Shown here in pieces: positions 20,499 to 32,729 of a DNA stretch of 64,000 bases. Made by a program: the position numbers and the translations under genes. Every line of letters starts with the position of its first letter. Position 1 is the stretch's first letter. Source of the DNA: Marsupella aquatica (Eukaryota; Marchantiophyta); contig OZ316893.1 of the NCBI GenBank assembly GCA_973895155.1, positions 22,072,001 to 22,136,000 of the forward strand, in the 5' to 3' direction. The notes beneath the pieces are model-generated. The model did not search any database. It worked only from the letters and a program-made list of their open reading frames with translations, and had not been told where the DNA came from.

Positions 20499-22646
20499 AA
20501 ACTGAAACCAACAAATATAAGTTCCCCCGTCCTCTGTTTGTACAGTTCTGAAAGGATGCTCGGGCGTTTACCCTCTACCTCGTTCTAACCATCTAAGGTG
20601 GCGCTGCAGGTACAGATCTGTGAGGGCTCAACATTATCGATATCTCCTCCCATCATAGAGGAGTCTTATGCCAGATCTATCAGGCCAAAGCGAGCATAGG
20701 CGAGACGCTTTCTACTACCGGAAGACTGAGTGAATGCCAAGTAACTTTGGAGATATTTAATTACAATTCAATTACGTAAGGAAAGGCTTGTTATTCCAAC
20801 AAGCACAGCGCGACGTGGATTGATATCAATTTATTCATGAGAGTGGGTTCAGGACCAACACCCCCAAAATTCTAGTTTAATGAGAAACAACAGGATGCGG
20901 ACAATTGGAAGCTGTGACATTCATGTTCAGTTTCCTGAGGCGTTCACGACGTCTAGCAGCTCTCTTGGAATGCAAAGTACCCTAAACCACAATTAGGCTC
21001 TCAATCTACACAGGGCAACAACTTGAGTTATGAGATGTCCTTTTATTCAAGCACTTACAAGTACAAATACAGTGACAGAAATGCAACCCGTGCTAGCAAA
21101 CATGGTTGTTTTACCTCGATGCATGGGACCTGGACCCCTGCAATCAGCGTTGTTCTTGAAAAGTGTTATACAACGGGATACAAATGGATGCGGGGCATGT
21201 AGGTGGACTTTCTGCTTCTACCCAAGAATCAGCACTGACTGGTTATAGATAGCAATGGCGATTCCGAATCATGTACAGGTAGAGTTTGTCCATCGAAGGC
21301 TGCCCCTTGTATCTACGACTAAACTTTGGTGGGAGAAATTCTAGCAATATGGTACGAAGCCCTTTCATTGCCTGATGAGCTGCTGCGACTCAACTTTGGT
21401 GGGAGCAATTCTAGCAATTTGGTATGCCGAGAATCGAGCCCGTTCATTGCCTGATGAGCTCCTTTCCATTAGTATCTGTTACTTCTCATGCTGTTTAGAA
21501 GGAAGCATGAGAACTCATGCAGAGGCCCAGGCTTTGAGCAAGGTGCAGCAATTTTGACTGGATTGTATAGAGCGGAATACATTAGAGTTTATGAGCTCCA
21601 TCAAGCGCAGTTTTTATCTACATGCAGAGTATCCTTCCTGGGTATGCTTGTAGTGGCAAGAGATGTCAAGGTCAGCAACTGTGTAAAATCGAGGACGAAA
21701 TCAGATTACGATTGGGGGCCCCATGTTTCTGGCTCTATAAATTGTGGTCCGGAAATTGCATTTCGGTCTGTCTTTGCAATTCTGCCCTCTGCCCGGTTGT
21801 GATGCCGTTGGGCCGACTTTACCCCTACGTTAGCCTTCTCATGACTTTCAAGCTTTGATTGTCAAGTGTCTAATCCATTTCTGAGCTCATAGCCATTGTG
21901 CTACTGACACGAGAGAGGAGCTGAAGGAGCATGAAAGGTCCGTTTTTGGTTTGACACACGGCTCGTTTTGCAGCGTCCACTTGTTGCTGCACCTTTTTAA
22001 GCTTTTTCTCCAGACTTTCCGTATGTGTCTGTAGGTGGCGTTAAACAAGAGCTGACATGATACGCCCAGATTTTGCTTGGAATAGTCCCACATCAACCTC
22101 TCGCTGCATCCCACCTGGTGCATGAGAATGAGAATCGCCTCCCATGAACAATATCAACCTGAGGGATCACATTTAGGGGTGGCAATGAGCTGGCGGGCAA
22201 CGATTTCTTGTCCCAGAAAGGTTTAGAGGTTACCTCACTTGGAGACCGTTTCACCATGACGATGGTCGCAGTTTAAGAAAGGCGGAAGGGTTCACTCTTC
22301 GGCTGAAGATCTATCATTGAAAACGGTTCTTGAATTGAATTGACTTGAATTGAATGTGAAAGTCGAATTAGAAATAGAGGTAGGCAGACTACAAAGTGGT
22401 ATTTCTGCCAGAACAGGTTATTGATAACAATGGTAAAGAATGAAGTGTAACCAAATTCTGTGGCACATATTGAAAGTTGAGATTACCGGCTGTGTTTAAT
22501 CCAAATCTAGCAATTGCCAGACAGAAACTGCCCCCGCAGGCTTGAGCCGCTGATGACAGAATGCAGAGAACATCAAGGGGGTGCTCAATGGCTTTGAATA
22601 TGTAAAGACTTTCTTTGCCACCTATAATTGTGTCTGCCCACTGGCG
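20499..22646. other. intergenic, no gene seen
   Basis: No supported coding region. There is a diverged 70-bp duplication at about 21321-21470 (AACTTTGGTGGGAG and ATTGCCTGATGAGCT occur twice). The last few hundred bases precede the methyltransferase and should include its promoter. Confidence 0.5.
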
Positions 22647-23615
22647 ATGGTAAGACGTATGATGCACTGTGGTTGCCGACGGCTCACTATTGTGGCAAAC
22701 GCGACGTCAGGTCGAGGCAAGGTTTTTCCACTCCAGTGTTCCTCTCTTCACGCGGGAAGGTCAATTCTCCCTTCAAAGACCATGATGCCGTCGAGTGAAA
22801 CCTTGGGTGATGCTTCAGCTACGGCTGTCCATGCTGTAGCAGTGAACGGATTCAATTCGGATTCCCAACTGTATGAGACTGCCAGGCCCAGTTACCCAGC
22901 CGCTGCAGTGGCCTATCTCCAAACCAACCTGGGCCTCATCCCTTCTCAATCTCACGTTCTTGATCTGGCTTCTGGCTCTGGCAAGTTCACTCGCCTTCTC
23001 CTACCACAAAAGTACCACCTCCTAGCTGTAGAGCCCTCCCCATCCATGCGAGCAGTCTTTGCTAAAGTATTACCAACAATTCCGATTCAGGAGGGGACGG
23101 GAGCCTCCATCCCTGTAGAGGATGGCTCCCAAGATGCTGTCGTAGTTGCCCAAGCCTTCCACTGGTTTGCCAACATCGAAGTGCTCAAAGAGATTCACCG
23201 AGTCCTCAAGCCAGGCGGTCGGCTAGGGTTGATATGGAACTTAGAAGATCGGAATTCTGCAAAGTGGGTGGCTAGCTTGAGAGATTTCTATGAGAAGTAT
23301 GAGATGGAGACTCCACAGTATAGGCTGGGACTGTGGAGACAGGTCTGGGGCACGGAGGAGGCCAAGAAATTGTTCACCGAGCTGCAGGAGGACCACTTTC
23401 AGCACGTGCAGCTTTGCACTGACGATATGGTTTGGGGAAGAGTGGCCAGCAAGAGCTATGTGGCCTGTCGATCTTCTGAAGAAAAGGAAACTTTGCGAGA
23501 GGAAATTTTGGGAGTTCTCAGAACCGCAACGGATTTGGAGCGGGATCCAGCACTCGGGCTCGTGAAATATCCATACCAGACAGATGTCTATTGGTGTGAG
23601 AAATTGGATATTTAA
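22647..23615 (+). CDS. class I SAM-dependent methyltransferase (Methyltransf_11 type)
   Basis: Intronless. From the ATG at 22647 it encodes 322 residues; a second candidate start at 22782 (MMPSSETLGD) removes a 45-residue basic, Ser-rich leader that could be an organelle transit peptide. The core has the YETARPSYPAAAV lead-in, SAM-binding motif I VLDLASGSGKFTRLL, an acidic motif II end AVEPSPSM, the DAVVVAQAFHWF motif and the post-motif VLKPGGRLGLIWNLEDRN. These identify the fold and family; the methyl acceptor cannot be told. The RP-x-YP lead-in together with AQAFHWF and GLIWN is the pattern I associate with bacterial and fungal members rather than typical plant small-molecule methyltransferases, so transfer is possible but untested. 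No break in the frame; function as an enzyme is likely. Confidence 0.87.
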   Translation: MVRRMMHCGCRRLTIVANATSGRGKVFPLQCSSLHAGRSILPSKTMMPSSETLGDASATAVHAVAVNGFNSDSQLYETARPSYPAAAVAYLQTNLGLIPSQSHVLDLASGSGKFTRLLLPQKYHLLAVEPSPSMRAVFAKVLPTIPIQEGTGASIPVEDGSQDAVVVAQAFHWFANIEVLKEIHRVLKPGGRLGLIWNLEDRNSAKWVASLRDFYEKYEMETPQYRLGLWRQVWGTEEAKKLFTELQEDHFQHVQLCTDDMVWGRVASKSYVACRSSEEKETLREEILGVLRTATDLERDPALGLVKYPYQTDVYWCEKLDI

Positions 23616-26600
23616 AGTCCACGCTGCAAATTGACTGGGGAGAATCCCCTCGCCGGGATTCATGCCGTCAAATAGCTCACCGGAAGGTGCTGTAGAGAGC
23701 CCATTTGAGAGAATCAAAAATTGAGCGTGTCAAAATTGGTGCGCAATTCAATTTGAACTATTTGCATACCCCTACTGTTCCTGTACAAGGTTTTCAACTT
23801 CACGCCTATGATTCGGCGTGAATTTCGTTCACAGTTTAAAATGGTGCTCGAAAAGGGTTTGACGTTAGAGCGATGATGAGAGGCTCGACACGACTATGCT
23901 GGAGCTGTTCCTTACTGAAATATATCGTACAGATGTCCATCTTTGCTCATTGGAACAATTATGTCTATCGAGCTGCAGAATTTCTGCGTGAGGACTTGAG
24001 GAAAGTAAACCACAGAATCGATCAATGCATCCAATCATTTTTTTTGCTTTTCAAACAGAATGGAAATTATGGAACTTCCAGACAGCATCGGTTGTTGCTT
24101 AGCACACAAAATGCCTCTCTTTTTCATTCCTCTCGGTGTTCTCTTGTATTGGGATTCTCATATTCTGGCACGCCTCTCACCTCCATTGAATTCGGGGTCC
24201 TTGGCTTGCATCACCGAAAATTCTAGAGTACTTTTCTAGAAAATGCTTTCCTATACTTGCACTAATTTGAGACTTCCTGTATCGAGAGTGTATTGAGTTC
24301 CTCATCGCTTGCTCTTTTACGGTTGTGCACATTAGATCCAATTTATGCCGGTTCTCGGAAGGTGGCTTTAAAGCTTCCAATTCTCCGTGCTAAGAAATTA
24401 GGTTACAATTCAAACCGCCGATTCTGAGGCCTTCCTCAGAAATACTAAATGTGATGTCAGCCACATTTGGTGTGCACTTCATTTACTAGCCCTCACAAAG
24501 AGCAAAGGTAGTTTAAAAGCAATTGATTCATGTCCGTTTTTCCTGCTTTTTAGTCAAAGAGTGGAGTTCCCAATTCATGCCGTTTCTGCTTGTTCGTTGC
24601 TCTGCCTGTCGACAATCACACGAGGGAATGCCTTCGGTTGATGTGCAAATACAGATAAGGGTTACACTATGGCTTCTTTTTTTACTCCAAAGAATCAAAT
24701 GAATTCCTTTCAAATAGCCAACATACAAAAAGGGGGACACCAGCCCAAGGGACAGAAGGTCGACGCGCTAAGAAAGAGCTGGGACCAGGGAGAAAGCTGG
24801 CCCCCCAAAGGGACAACTAAGGGCCATCTTGCATGTGCAAGGTCCTTTGTGTTCCGGCCCTCAAATGAACCCCTGGCATTTCTAAATGAAGCGACATGCC
24901 AGCAGTCCTGATGGCGTCTTTGGAGGGTATGCAAGGGCAAGGGCCGAAAATTTTCCGGCCCTTGAGGTCCCAACCTTTCAACTTTGAATAAAACAAAAGG
25001 GCAGGGGATACATGTGTTGGACAACTACTTCTGGATGAACATAGGAATATAGGAATAAAGGGACTACACTAGGAGTAGCACACTCCTAAGGACGGGCCAG
25101 TGACCAGGTTCCGGCCAGGTTCCTGCCAGTGGTTCCATGAAGGAGCATTGGCTCAATCAGTCAGTCTGCAGTGCAGCTTCCTAACCTGAGCAACTAGAGT
25201 GAATCAGGGGGGACATGGAGGTGTGAGCATTATTGGTAATCTCCTTAGCCCCTGGTCTAACCCTCTCGCCCTCCTGGTCTGGTCCCTGTAAGTTCCATGG
25301 GTATTGTCCCCTTGTTGATACCCTACATAGGATAGCATGCTCCAGAGCAAGAAGTCTACCCTTTGGATGGGATGGGCCTGCTTTTGGTTTTCAAGACCAA
25401 AGACATTAATTATTGAAGAGAAATTGTGAGAATTGGTAAAGCCTGGGCAACTCCATTGCAATCCTAGTTTATGAGCAGATTAATGTGCTGCCCCACAATT
25501 TTGAGCAGAAAAGGGTGCAGCCAAAATTCTCAGTGATTCGTTCTCCATGTCACAACTGCAATTTTCTCGTTGAATTCTTACACTGACAGCACCCTTTGTG
25601 AGAACTTGTAATACCCCTTAACCATTGATTGCAATCCTACTAGGGCGTCCCAAATGTAAAAAAAAACCACCTCAAGGGTGTCCCGATATGCGCTTGGGTG
25701 CACCAAAGCTGGGTATAGCTGAGCAGTGATATTTCCGGGCTCTCAGTGTCATAGCAGTGTGTGAAAATGGCAACGTGAGCCAATGAACACACTGAAATTG
25801 GGTCCGCTCCTCGTAGCACTTGTAGCACTTGGTCATGACTCCCAAGCGTGACTGGTAAGGCCGCACATTCGGTGCCCAACCAATCGTTCCAGCTGCCCTA
25901 GGCCACATTCAACACTCCCCGACGAGGTCACCCACAAAAATTCATTGTATTTGAGATGCTCTACTATAGTTCCTAAGCAGATGTGCCACCCAAAAATTTG
26001 AGCAGAAAACGGCTCGGCCAGAGTTATTAGTGATTCTTTACATCATGAGCAGAACTGCAATTTTCTAGTTGAATCAATTTCAAACACAGCACCTAATGCA
26101 AACATTGCTCATGGAAGATGGGGGTAGCGCTAGATGCTATAAGCAGTAGCTCCAAATGCTGATCTCCATATTTTGTTTCAGAATGAAACTCAAGCTCAAG
26201 ACTTATGAAGAGCCTCTGTATGCAGCTGCCGGCATACGGGACTGGGCAAGTCCACCTTCTTTTTAGTGTCAAGAGGGTATTAATGAACCCCACTTTTGGA
26301 TGGGGTGAATGACAAAAGCTTCCGTTGCCAACAGGATTCAATCTCAAGACCTCCCCAGCCCGAGTGAACTCCTGCACAATGCAGCCGCACCCAACAGGAT
26401 TCAATCTCGAGACCTTCCCAGCCCGAGTGAACTCCTCTACTATGCAGCCTAGAAGCAACTGGTGACCAAAATGATTTGCACCCAATATTTGACCTAATAC
26501 CAGGTGTCACCAAAAGTGGGCAGCTGGCACCTTCATATGGGACCTTGTGTCCCATAACCATATTGTGATCATTCCAAGTAGTTGGGGTGGTGATCTCATT

Positions 26601-28490
26601 TGGTGGGGAATTTAATTGTGACTCGCTGATGAGGTCGGGTACCTTATGTACCCATATACGGGTAACGTGGCGGCACTCTCTGTCGTTATGTAATCAAGGA
26701 GAGTGGAATCTGCAGAAATAATACTATATGAGGAGCATCTCAGGTGACAGTAAAGATTCCAATCTGCGGCCATATCTGATCAAGAGAATGATAAGGACCT
26801 ATGATCTCTGATAATATATTATTGAAATTCTGTAGTTATCTATTTCTGTTGAGGTAGAGCCCGGTGATTAATTCATTATAGCTGCTGATATCAACAACTC
26901 TACACCGCTCAGTTGAAATTTTCCGTCGAGAAAATTATGCAGTCCAACGTCAATCAACGGACCGGGGTTTCGTGATCCACACGGCTTCCCGTAGCTTGAC
27001 GGCAGGGCAAACTTACAAGCAAGCGATGCACCATCAATAATGTATGAAGAGTAAGAACTCACAAGTGATCGAACTGTGTCGACAGTATGTCGACGTCATT
27101 TTTTCAGAGAAAGGATTTGATTGGATTGGAGCACCCTGCATTCATTTCCGACTGAAGACCATCACCGTGTAATTAAAATTCGGTATTATGAGTCATCATG
27201 ATCAGAAGCTTTAGTTACAGTACTCAAAGCCAATACATTCTTCGAATTCACTGGGAGCATGGGTCGAGCGATTTCTATTGATTTCTTTCGATAGCACGTC
27301 GTGTCTTTATTAGATCTTCCACTGTGCACAACCACGCACTCAGATACAATGGGCAAATTAATCCAATTGGTTGGTTGTGCACAGCGATAGACATAGAGTT
27401 GTTGATCGATGTGACATGTCGACACAATCAAACTCAAGCGTTCGATACCAAATGAAGTTCCTCTGGGCCTTTATTCGGAGGAACTCGTGGATGCAAAATT
27501 GTAAGTAATGACAGTAGCTTAGTCATTAACTCCGAGGCGACACAACGTAAATTAAAGTCAATGTCTGCCCAACTAAAACTCTTCCTGTGATTTCCTTCAA
27601 TCAAAATTCTCGAACTACAATGGAACAACTCAAATTCGGATCTGGAGCAGCAGCGGCATACCATCTGGATGTATATATGGCCTGATAATTCTGGGTGTAA
27701 TTGTCGGCCATTAACTTTGAAGAACCGATAGATAAAAGATTAATGGTTGCCGCAGTCAGAGGATCATGGATGGAATTTCATGGATGTCGATCGAATGGTC
27801 CACTCCAAAGAAAACTTTCCCTCAAATCTCGGTGAACATCAAGATTTTGAGCAGAAGTGAGTTGACCTAACTTTTCAATTCCTGTTCTGCTGCAACCGTT
27901 CAACTGACATGCGTATGCATGCATTGACAACTTCAGGAGTTGTTTTCCGCAATATGGAGGAACCGATGTATACGTAAACAGCTGGGGCCTAGCTAAGAGG
28001 CAGGAAACCGAGGGTGGACGAAGTAGATGCAAAAAATCCGCCGATGAAACTTTTCGTCGAGGCTTGGGTGTCAAAATTTTCGGAGAGCACTGTAATTCTG
28101 CATATCATCTTCAAAGTTGAGAACGGAACATAAACTGCAGCGCACAGACCAGCCAGGTGCCATGGCTCTCAATATTCAACTCAGAAAGGATCACTTCACC
28201 TGCAATCAAGCCAGAATTTCAACAGCATCAGCAGTAAGAATCTGGTGTCGACGCGGAACAGTCATCTCAACTGCGATGTGCTGGGATACAACAGTCGCTT
28301 CGGTCATACTCGTTCCTGAGTCGAAAGCCTGTCAAACCACTCTAACTAGATAATACCACCACTTGAGACATAGGACTGTCTGTCTAAGATTTGTGCACAT
28401 TTCTCTAGATTTCTCATCATTCAGACAAACTTCAAAGGGATTGAACGTAATAATTTGCTGTGCGCGATAGAAAATAATAGAGGAGTGCGT
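23616..28490. other. intergenic, no gene; diverged repeats
   Basis: No frame here is convincing. Two diverged direct copies lie at about 25472-25595 and 25978-26100 (shared TTTGAGCAGAAAA, AACTGCAATTTTCT and TTGAATC). At 26325-26455 a block of about 70 bp is duplicated (ACAGGATTCAATCTC followed by GAGAC/AAGAC, then CAGCCCGAGTGAACTCCT); on the minus strand this has a box B-like GAGATTGAATCC and may be a tRNA-derived SINE remnant. Confidence 0.5.
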
Positions 28491-29111
28491 TTAGGTCCGA
28501 GATGCGTACTTGTTACAGCGGAGCCAGGTTTTAAGCTTGCAGATGATTGAGCAAAACTGTGGTGTAACTCCATAGAGTCTGAGATGGCTGTGTCTGTTGG
28601 GGAAGACCCTCTCGCAATCCCGGTAAGCACATTTCCCTGACAATAAGGCCCCTTGCCACTTTGCCTGCGAAGAAATCGGGGGATGCACGTACATACACCT
28701 GACCTTGTGTCCAACCCCGTTCACCCCATGCCGAGGAGGGTGAGGTACCAAGTGGGACAGCACATCTCCGATGGGTACCTCAATTTCTCTCAGCACCTGC
28801 ACACTCACGTAGTAATTACTGCCCGCAGCATTATCCCTGCTCGGCACCCGGATCAGTGGGAAGAGGTGGTGCGGAGCTTGCGCATAGTGATGTTTGTGCA
28901 GCGTAGGGTCTTCCTCCATCATCAAATACCTGCTGCAGCTGATGCAGAAATGAACCGATTCGGAAGCGCTCTGGGGAATTGAATAGATGAGGTTAAAGAG
29001 CCATGAGAAGTGGTCCTTCCGGAGTAAGAGTTGCGGATCAATTTCAACCTGCTCACCCAGTTCGTCCTCGCGCTTGACATTGACATTATCCGGGTCCACG
29101 AGGTACTCCAT
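28491..29111 (-). CDS. PLATZ family zinc-binding transcription factor
   Basis: PLATZ proteins are plant-specific zinc-dependent proteins that bind A/T-rich DNA and repress transcription. This 206-residue frame, without introns, has the family's pieces in order: a WLFNLIYSIP lead-in, HFCISCSRYLM (C56, C59), LHKHH (72-75), an IRVPSR...VSVQVLREIEVPIGDVLSHLV segment matching the EIxxxxDIxxVQ core, GKCAYRDCERVF (C161, C166) and the C-terminal QFCSIICKLKT (C187, C191), which corresponds to the diagnostic FCSxxCK motif. The frame is open for a few codons upstream of the first ATG (29111), so a 5' exon could exist. The middle is more divergent than in typical members and the region after FCSIICKL is short. 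Identification rests on motif order, since I cannot run a profile search. Confidence 0.72.
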   Translation of the reverse strand: MEYLVDPDNVNVKREDELGEQVEIDPQLLLRKDHFSWLFNLIYSIPQSASESVHFCISCSRYLMMEEDPTLHKHHYAQAPHHLFPLIRVPSRDNAAGSNYYVSVQVLREIEVPIGDVLSHLVPHPPRHGVNGVGHKVRCMYVHPPISSQAKWQGALLSGKCAYRDCERVFPNRHSHLRLYGVTPQFCSIICKLKTWLRCNKYASRT

Positions 29112-30960
29112 GAATGCGTCGGTACGCACTCTAGCTCCACACCAACGGTGCCTTTCCGCTCAAACCCTTACTAAATTTTCTGCTTGGCACCTTCTCGAGC
29201 TATCAACCCTAAACTCAGTCACGATGATTGTCGAAATCGTCCACTTGATCAACCAAATGAAAAAGGTATCGCCAAAATGTTTCCAATTTTACTTCACAAC
29301 AAGACCCTAGCTCCGGCAATGAATCCACTTCCACGAGAGAGTGAATATCCTCTACTCCAGGAACCTGAACAGAAGATACTTTGGAGACCATTCGCGTACG
29401 GAGAGTCGAGTACTGATGACCGAGGGGATGACTATAACGCGATGTCTTGGTGATGATTATAGCTGTACAATCTGTTAGTCTGTTGCAACTAAGGGCCAGG
29501 CAAGGGTTGAACTGCAGCCTTCTATCATATCAATTACTGTATAGACTGACTGCTGCCCTTCTGGCGTCTAGTTCGCTCAAGATCTGCACCTGAGGAGAAT
29601 GATTTAGTCAATTATCTGCTTCGACAGTCATGGAAGTCATCGCTGAAGCTCAACTCACGGATAACGCAATGATCGGCATTTTCTCTCACAGATACATCCA
29701 TTGCTGGGCTTCATCCGTCTGCCGACGTTGGTAGATAGGTGTTCCTTCGTCATCATCGCCAGATTTACGTTTCTCCGACCCCTCATCCATCCACTTTAGC
29801 TGCTGCCATCGCTGAGAGGATTCGATCGGATGCTTGCACGTGGCTCAAAAGCGAATGGCTACAGCGTCTTCGCGTCACGATGGGCAACCCAAACAGGAAT
29901 AGAAGAATCTTTTGTACAGAATTTTCTTCGGCTTTGCTTCCCCGTGCTCACCTTGCTTGCTCGACAAAAATAAACACTGTAGCTACACACAGTCACGGCA
30001 TACACAGTCCAGTAATTGGCAATGGACCCACCTAGCCGGCAAACATCCCTGAGTCCAAACCTCCATCGACCTGTATGGCTGAGTTTGCGAAAAGGAATTC
30101 GCAAACGATTCTCCACACACATGAGGGCCCAAGTTGCATGAGGCTGACCGAGTTCGCTCCGTGTGCCCCATTGAGCTGCAAGGGGCAGACTTGGTCACTG
30201 TTCACTCTGTCTGCGGCAGCTCGATGCGTACAACCGGGGTTGGATTATAGAACCGACGAAAGAGGGGAGTGACTTTTCCCAACTTCGTCATCTTCAAGGG
30301 ACCACAGTCCACAGTCCACAGTCATCCACATTCCATATCCCACATTTCACACGACAGTCGAGACACCAGTACTGCAAAAGCTTTCCTGCAACCGCCGCTC
30401 GGCAATTAGATCGAGTGCTGGCTGGCGGATTATTATTTTGTGTCCTTCATTGTGTTCGTCGAAGCGCTTCCACTCCGTGGGCCATTGTGCCATACCTCTT
30501 TGCCATCAATTACTGAGCCGAGAAAGGTCCCGGATTCTCGTTGCTGTATATAGATTGAGAAAGCATGTTCATTTACAAACGTCGTCTCAAACTCTCAAAG
30601 CGAAAACTCAGAAAGGGAAGTCAGCAGTCTTGTCATTTGAGATATTGAGGGCATCAACAGTACATTACCACCACACAGCAATTTATTACTACGAGCCTGA
30701 ATGCTCATTTGAATAGACATGACAAAAATCATGACGCATACTCATTTTTTTTAGATACATATTTTCCACCCTTCTTTCCATGGACATAAATCGGGTCAAA
30801 AATCATCATGCCAGACTGCATCTCTTGAGATACATATTGTCCCACCCTTCTTTCCATGGAGATAAATTTGGTGGGCCCCAAGGTGGGGGGCTAGAGGCTT
30901 CACTCTAGAAGCCTAGACCCCACCTCTAAGTTCTGTTCGTGATTTATCAGTAAGAAGATG
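29112..30960. other. intergenic, upstream of PLATZ gene; no gene called
   Basis: Presumed promoter side of the PLATZ gene followed by spacer. Near 30740-30865 a segment of about 85 bp is repeated (AGATACATATT, CCCACCCTTCTTTCCATGGA-type sequence occurs twice). No conserved domain was seen in any frame. Confidence 0.45.
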
Positions 30961-30969
30961 ATCACGGAT

Positions 30970-31445
30970 CCTTTTCAATCTTCCAGTTTTACAATGCACG
31001 TGCTTTCATTCCATTCATTCAGGGCCAGAAAAACAATTCTAGGATTGCTAATTTTTCAGCCATGCATTGAAATCTATCTGTCAGACATTTGGATTCGTGG
31101 TTCATCTCAGACTTCAGGTTCTACATTACAATTGTTTTTCACTCCATACATTCAAGGCCAAAAAAAACTCTAGGATTGCCCAACTTTTCAGCAATGAATT
31201 GAAACCTCAAGGTATCCTTTCAGACAATTCCATTCATGGATCATTTCAATATGCAGGTTTCGAATGGCCCACTTTTTCATTCCATTCATTCAAGACCATT
31301 GAAAAAATCCCTAGCTAAGGAGAATTACCAACTTCTCAGTTGTGCAATGAAACATTAACTTATTATGTGAGGCATTAATTTGCATTCATTTCCAGTTTTA
31401 AATTGCCTTGGCTTTCATTGCATTCATTGGGGGCCCAAAAGAAAA
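30970..31445. repeat. degenerate tandem repeat of about 130 bp, about four copies
   Basis: Recurring blocks: TTCCAGTTTTACAATGCACG / TTCATTCCATTCATTCA / GGATTG / TTTTCAGC-ATG-ATTGAAA. The copies are strongly diverged. A related fragment (CAATATTCCAGTTTTATAGT) follows the inverted repeat at about 32793. Confidence 0.65.
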
Positions 31446-31702
31446 TAATCCTAGCTAGCATTATTTTCTTTACTAACCCCATGGGAAGTTTCTTCCAAAA
31501 TTCCTGGATGCACGTGTAACCATGTCAGCATGATTTGTTACAAACAAGAACATTTGATTATGTGAAGAACCAAATTTGACTATTCGTGTTTGAGGCAAGG
31601 CAAAGAAAAATAGTTAGACCCTGTAAGTGTAGAAACAATGGAAAATGAAAAGTAACATTTCAAATAAACAAAGAAAAGGGTAAAATGGGTGAAAATAATA
31701 AC

Positions 31703-32729
31703 CTTTGAATAAGTTGTGATTGATATATCAGTGATTTTTGGTAATTTGTTTCAATTTTCTATGTAATTTACACATTTTTGTAATGATGACTAGTAGAAAG
31801 AAACCTTTTCACCTACTCTAACATTTACTAAAGTAACATAAGAAACACAAGAAACTTTTCATTCAACTTCTTTGACATTTACCATGGATAGGGGAGTAAC
31901 AAGCAAAGGTAATAAACACTATAACTACTATGGGTAGAGGAATACCAAAGGACTCTAAGGCCTTTCAACTACTACGGACCATGAACTATATGGAATGGGA
32001 GATGTTTGTATAGACATAGAGGTACTAAAGGAAACATTTTGCATGGAGAATTACCTTGGTATTACCATGAATGTACTCTTATTTGTCTTCAATGAAATTA
32101 TCCTAAGAGCATTAGCCATGCAGCATTGAGACCTAAAATTAGTTTGAGGACTTGACCCTTGTATTATGTCAGCTTGTTTTATTAAACTATTTGGAGTCGT
32201 GAAGAGTTGCACATTGGAATAAATAGCTAGATGAGTCAGCGGACAAAGATTAAATGGAGGAATCCATGTGAAGTGAATTTTAAAGGTAGTTATGACAATT
32301 TCATTGAAGACAAAAGAGAGTACATTTATGGTAATACCAAGCGTAATTCTCCATGCAAAACGTTTCCCTTAGTATCTCTATGTCTATACAATACATGTAA
32401 CATTCCATATAGTTCATGCAAAATATTTACTTTGTCTATAGTAGTTGAAAGGTCTTAGAGTCCCTTGGTATTTGTCTACAACTAGTAATTATGTTGTTTT
32501 TTACCTTTGCTTGTTACTCCTCTATCCTATATACTTAGCCAAAGGATTTCTCAAGGTATCTTGGTAAATCTTAGAGAAGTTGAAAAGTTTATTGGATTTA
32601 TTATGTTACCTTGGTAAATGTTAGAGTTAATTTTTCTACTTGTCATTATTTCAAAAATGTTTAAATTCAATATAAATTTGAAACAGATTTTCAGAAAACA
32701 TGATATATCAATCACAACTCATCCAAAGA
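31703..32729. repeat. long inverted repeat, about 400-bp arms, 186-bp loop
   Basis: The left arm 31703-32104 matches the reverse complement of 32291-32729. Landmarks pair in order from outside to inside: TTGTGATTGATATATCA with TGATATATCAATCACAA, AGGGGAGTAACAAGCAAAGG with CCTTTGCTTGTTACTCCTCT, TTTTGCATGGAGAATTAC with GTAATTCTCCATGCAAAA, and GTCTTCAATGAAATT with AATTTCATTGAAGAC. The arms differ by substitutions and a few short insertions. The transcript would fold into one long hairpin. No coding region; could be a foldback transposon or a hairpin small-RNA locus. Confidence 0.85.

Noticed and set aside
25472-26100. short LTR element
   Set aside because: The two diverged copies lack TG...CA ends and any target duplication, and the interval is only about 400 bp.
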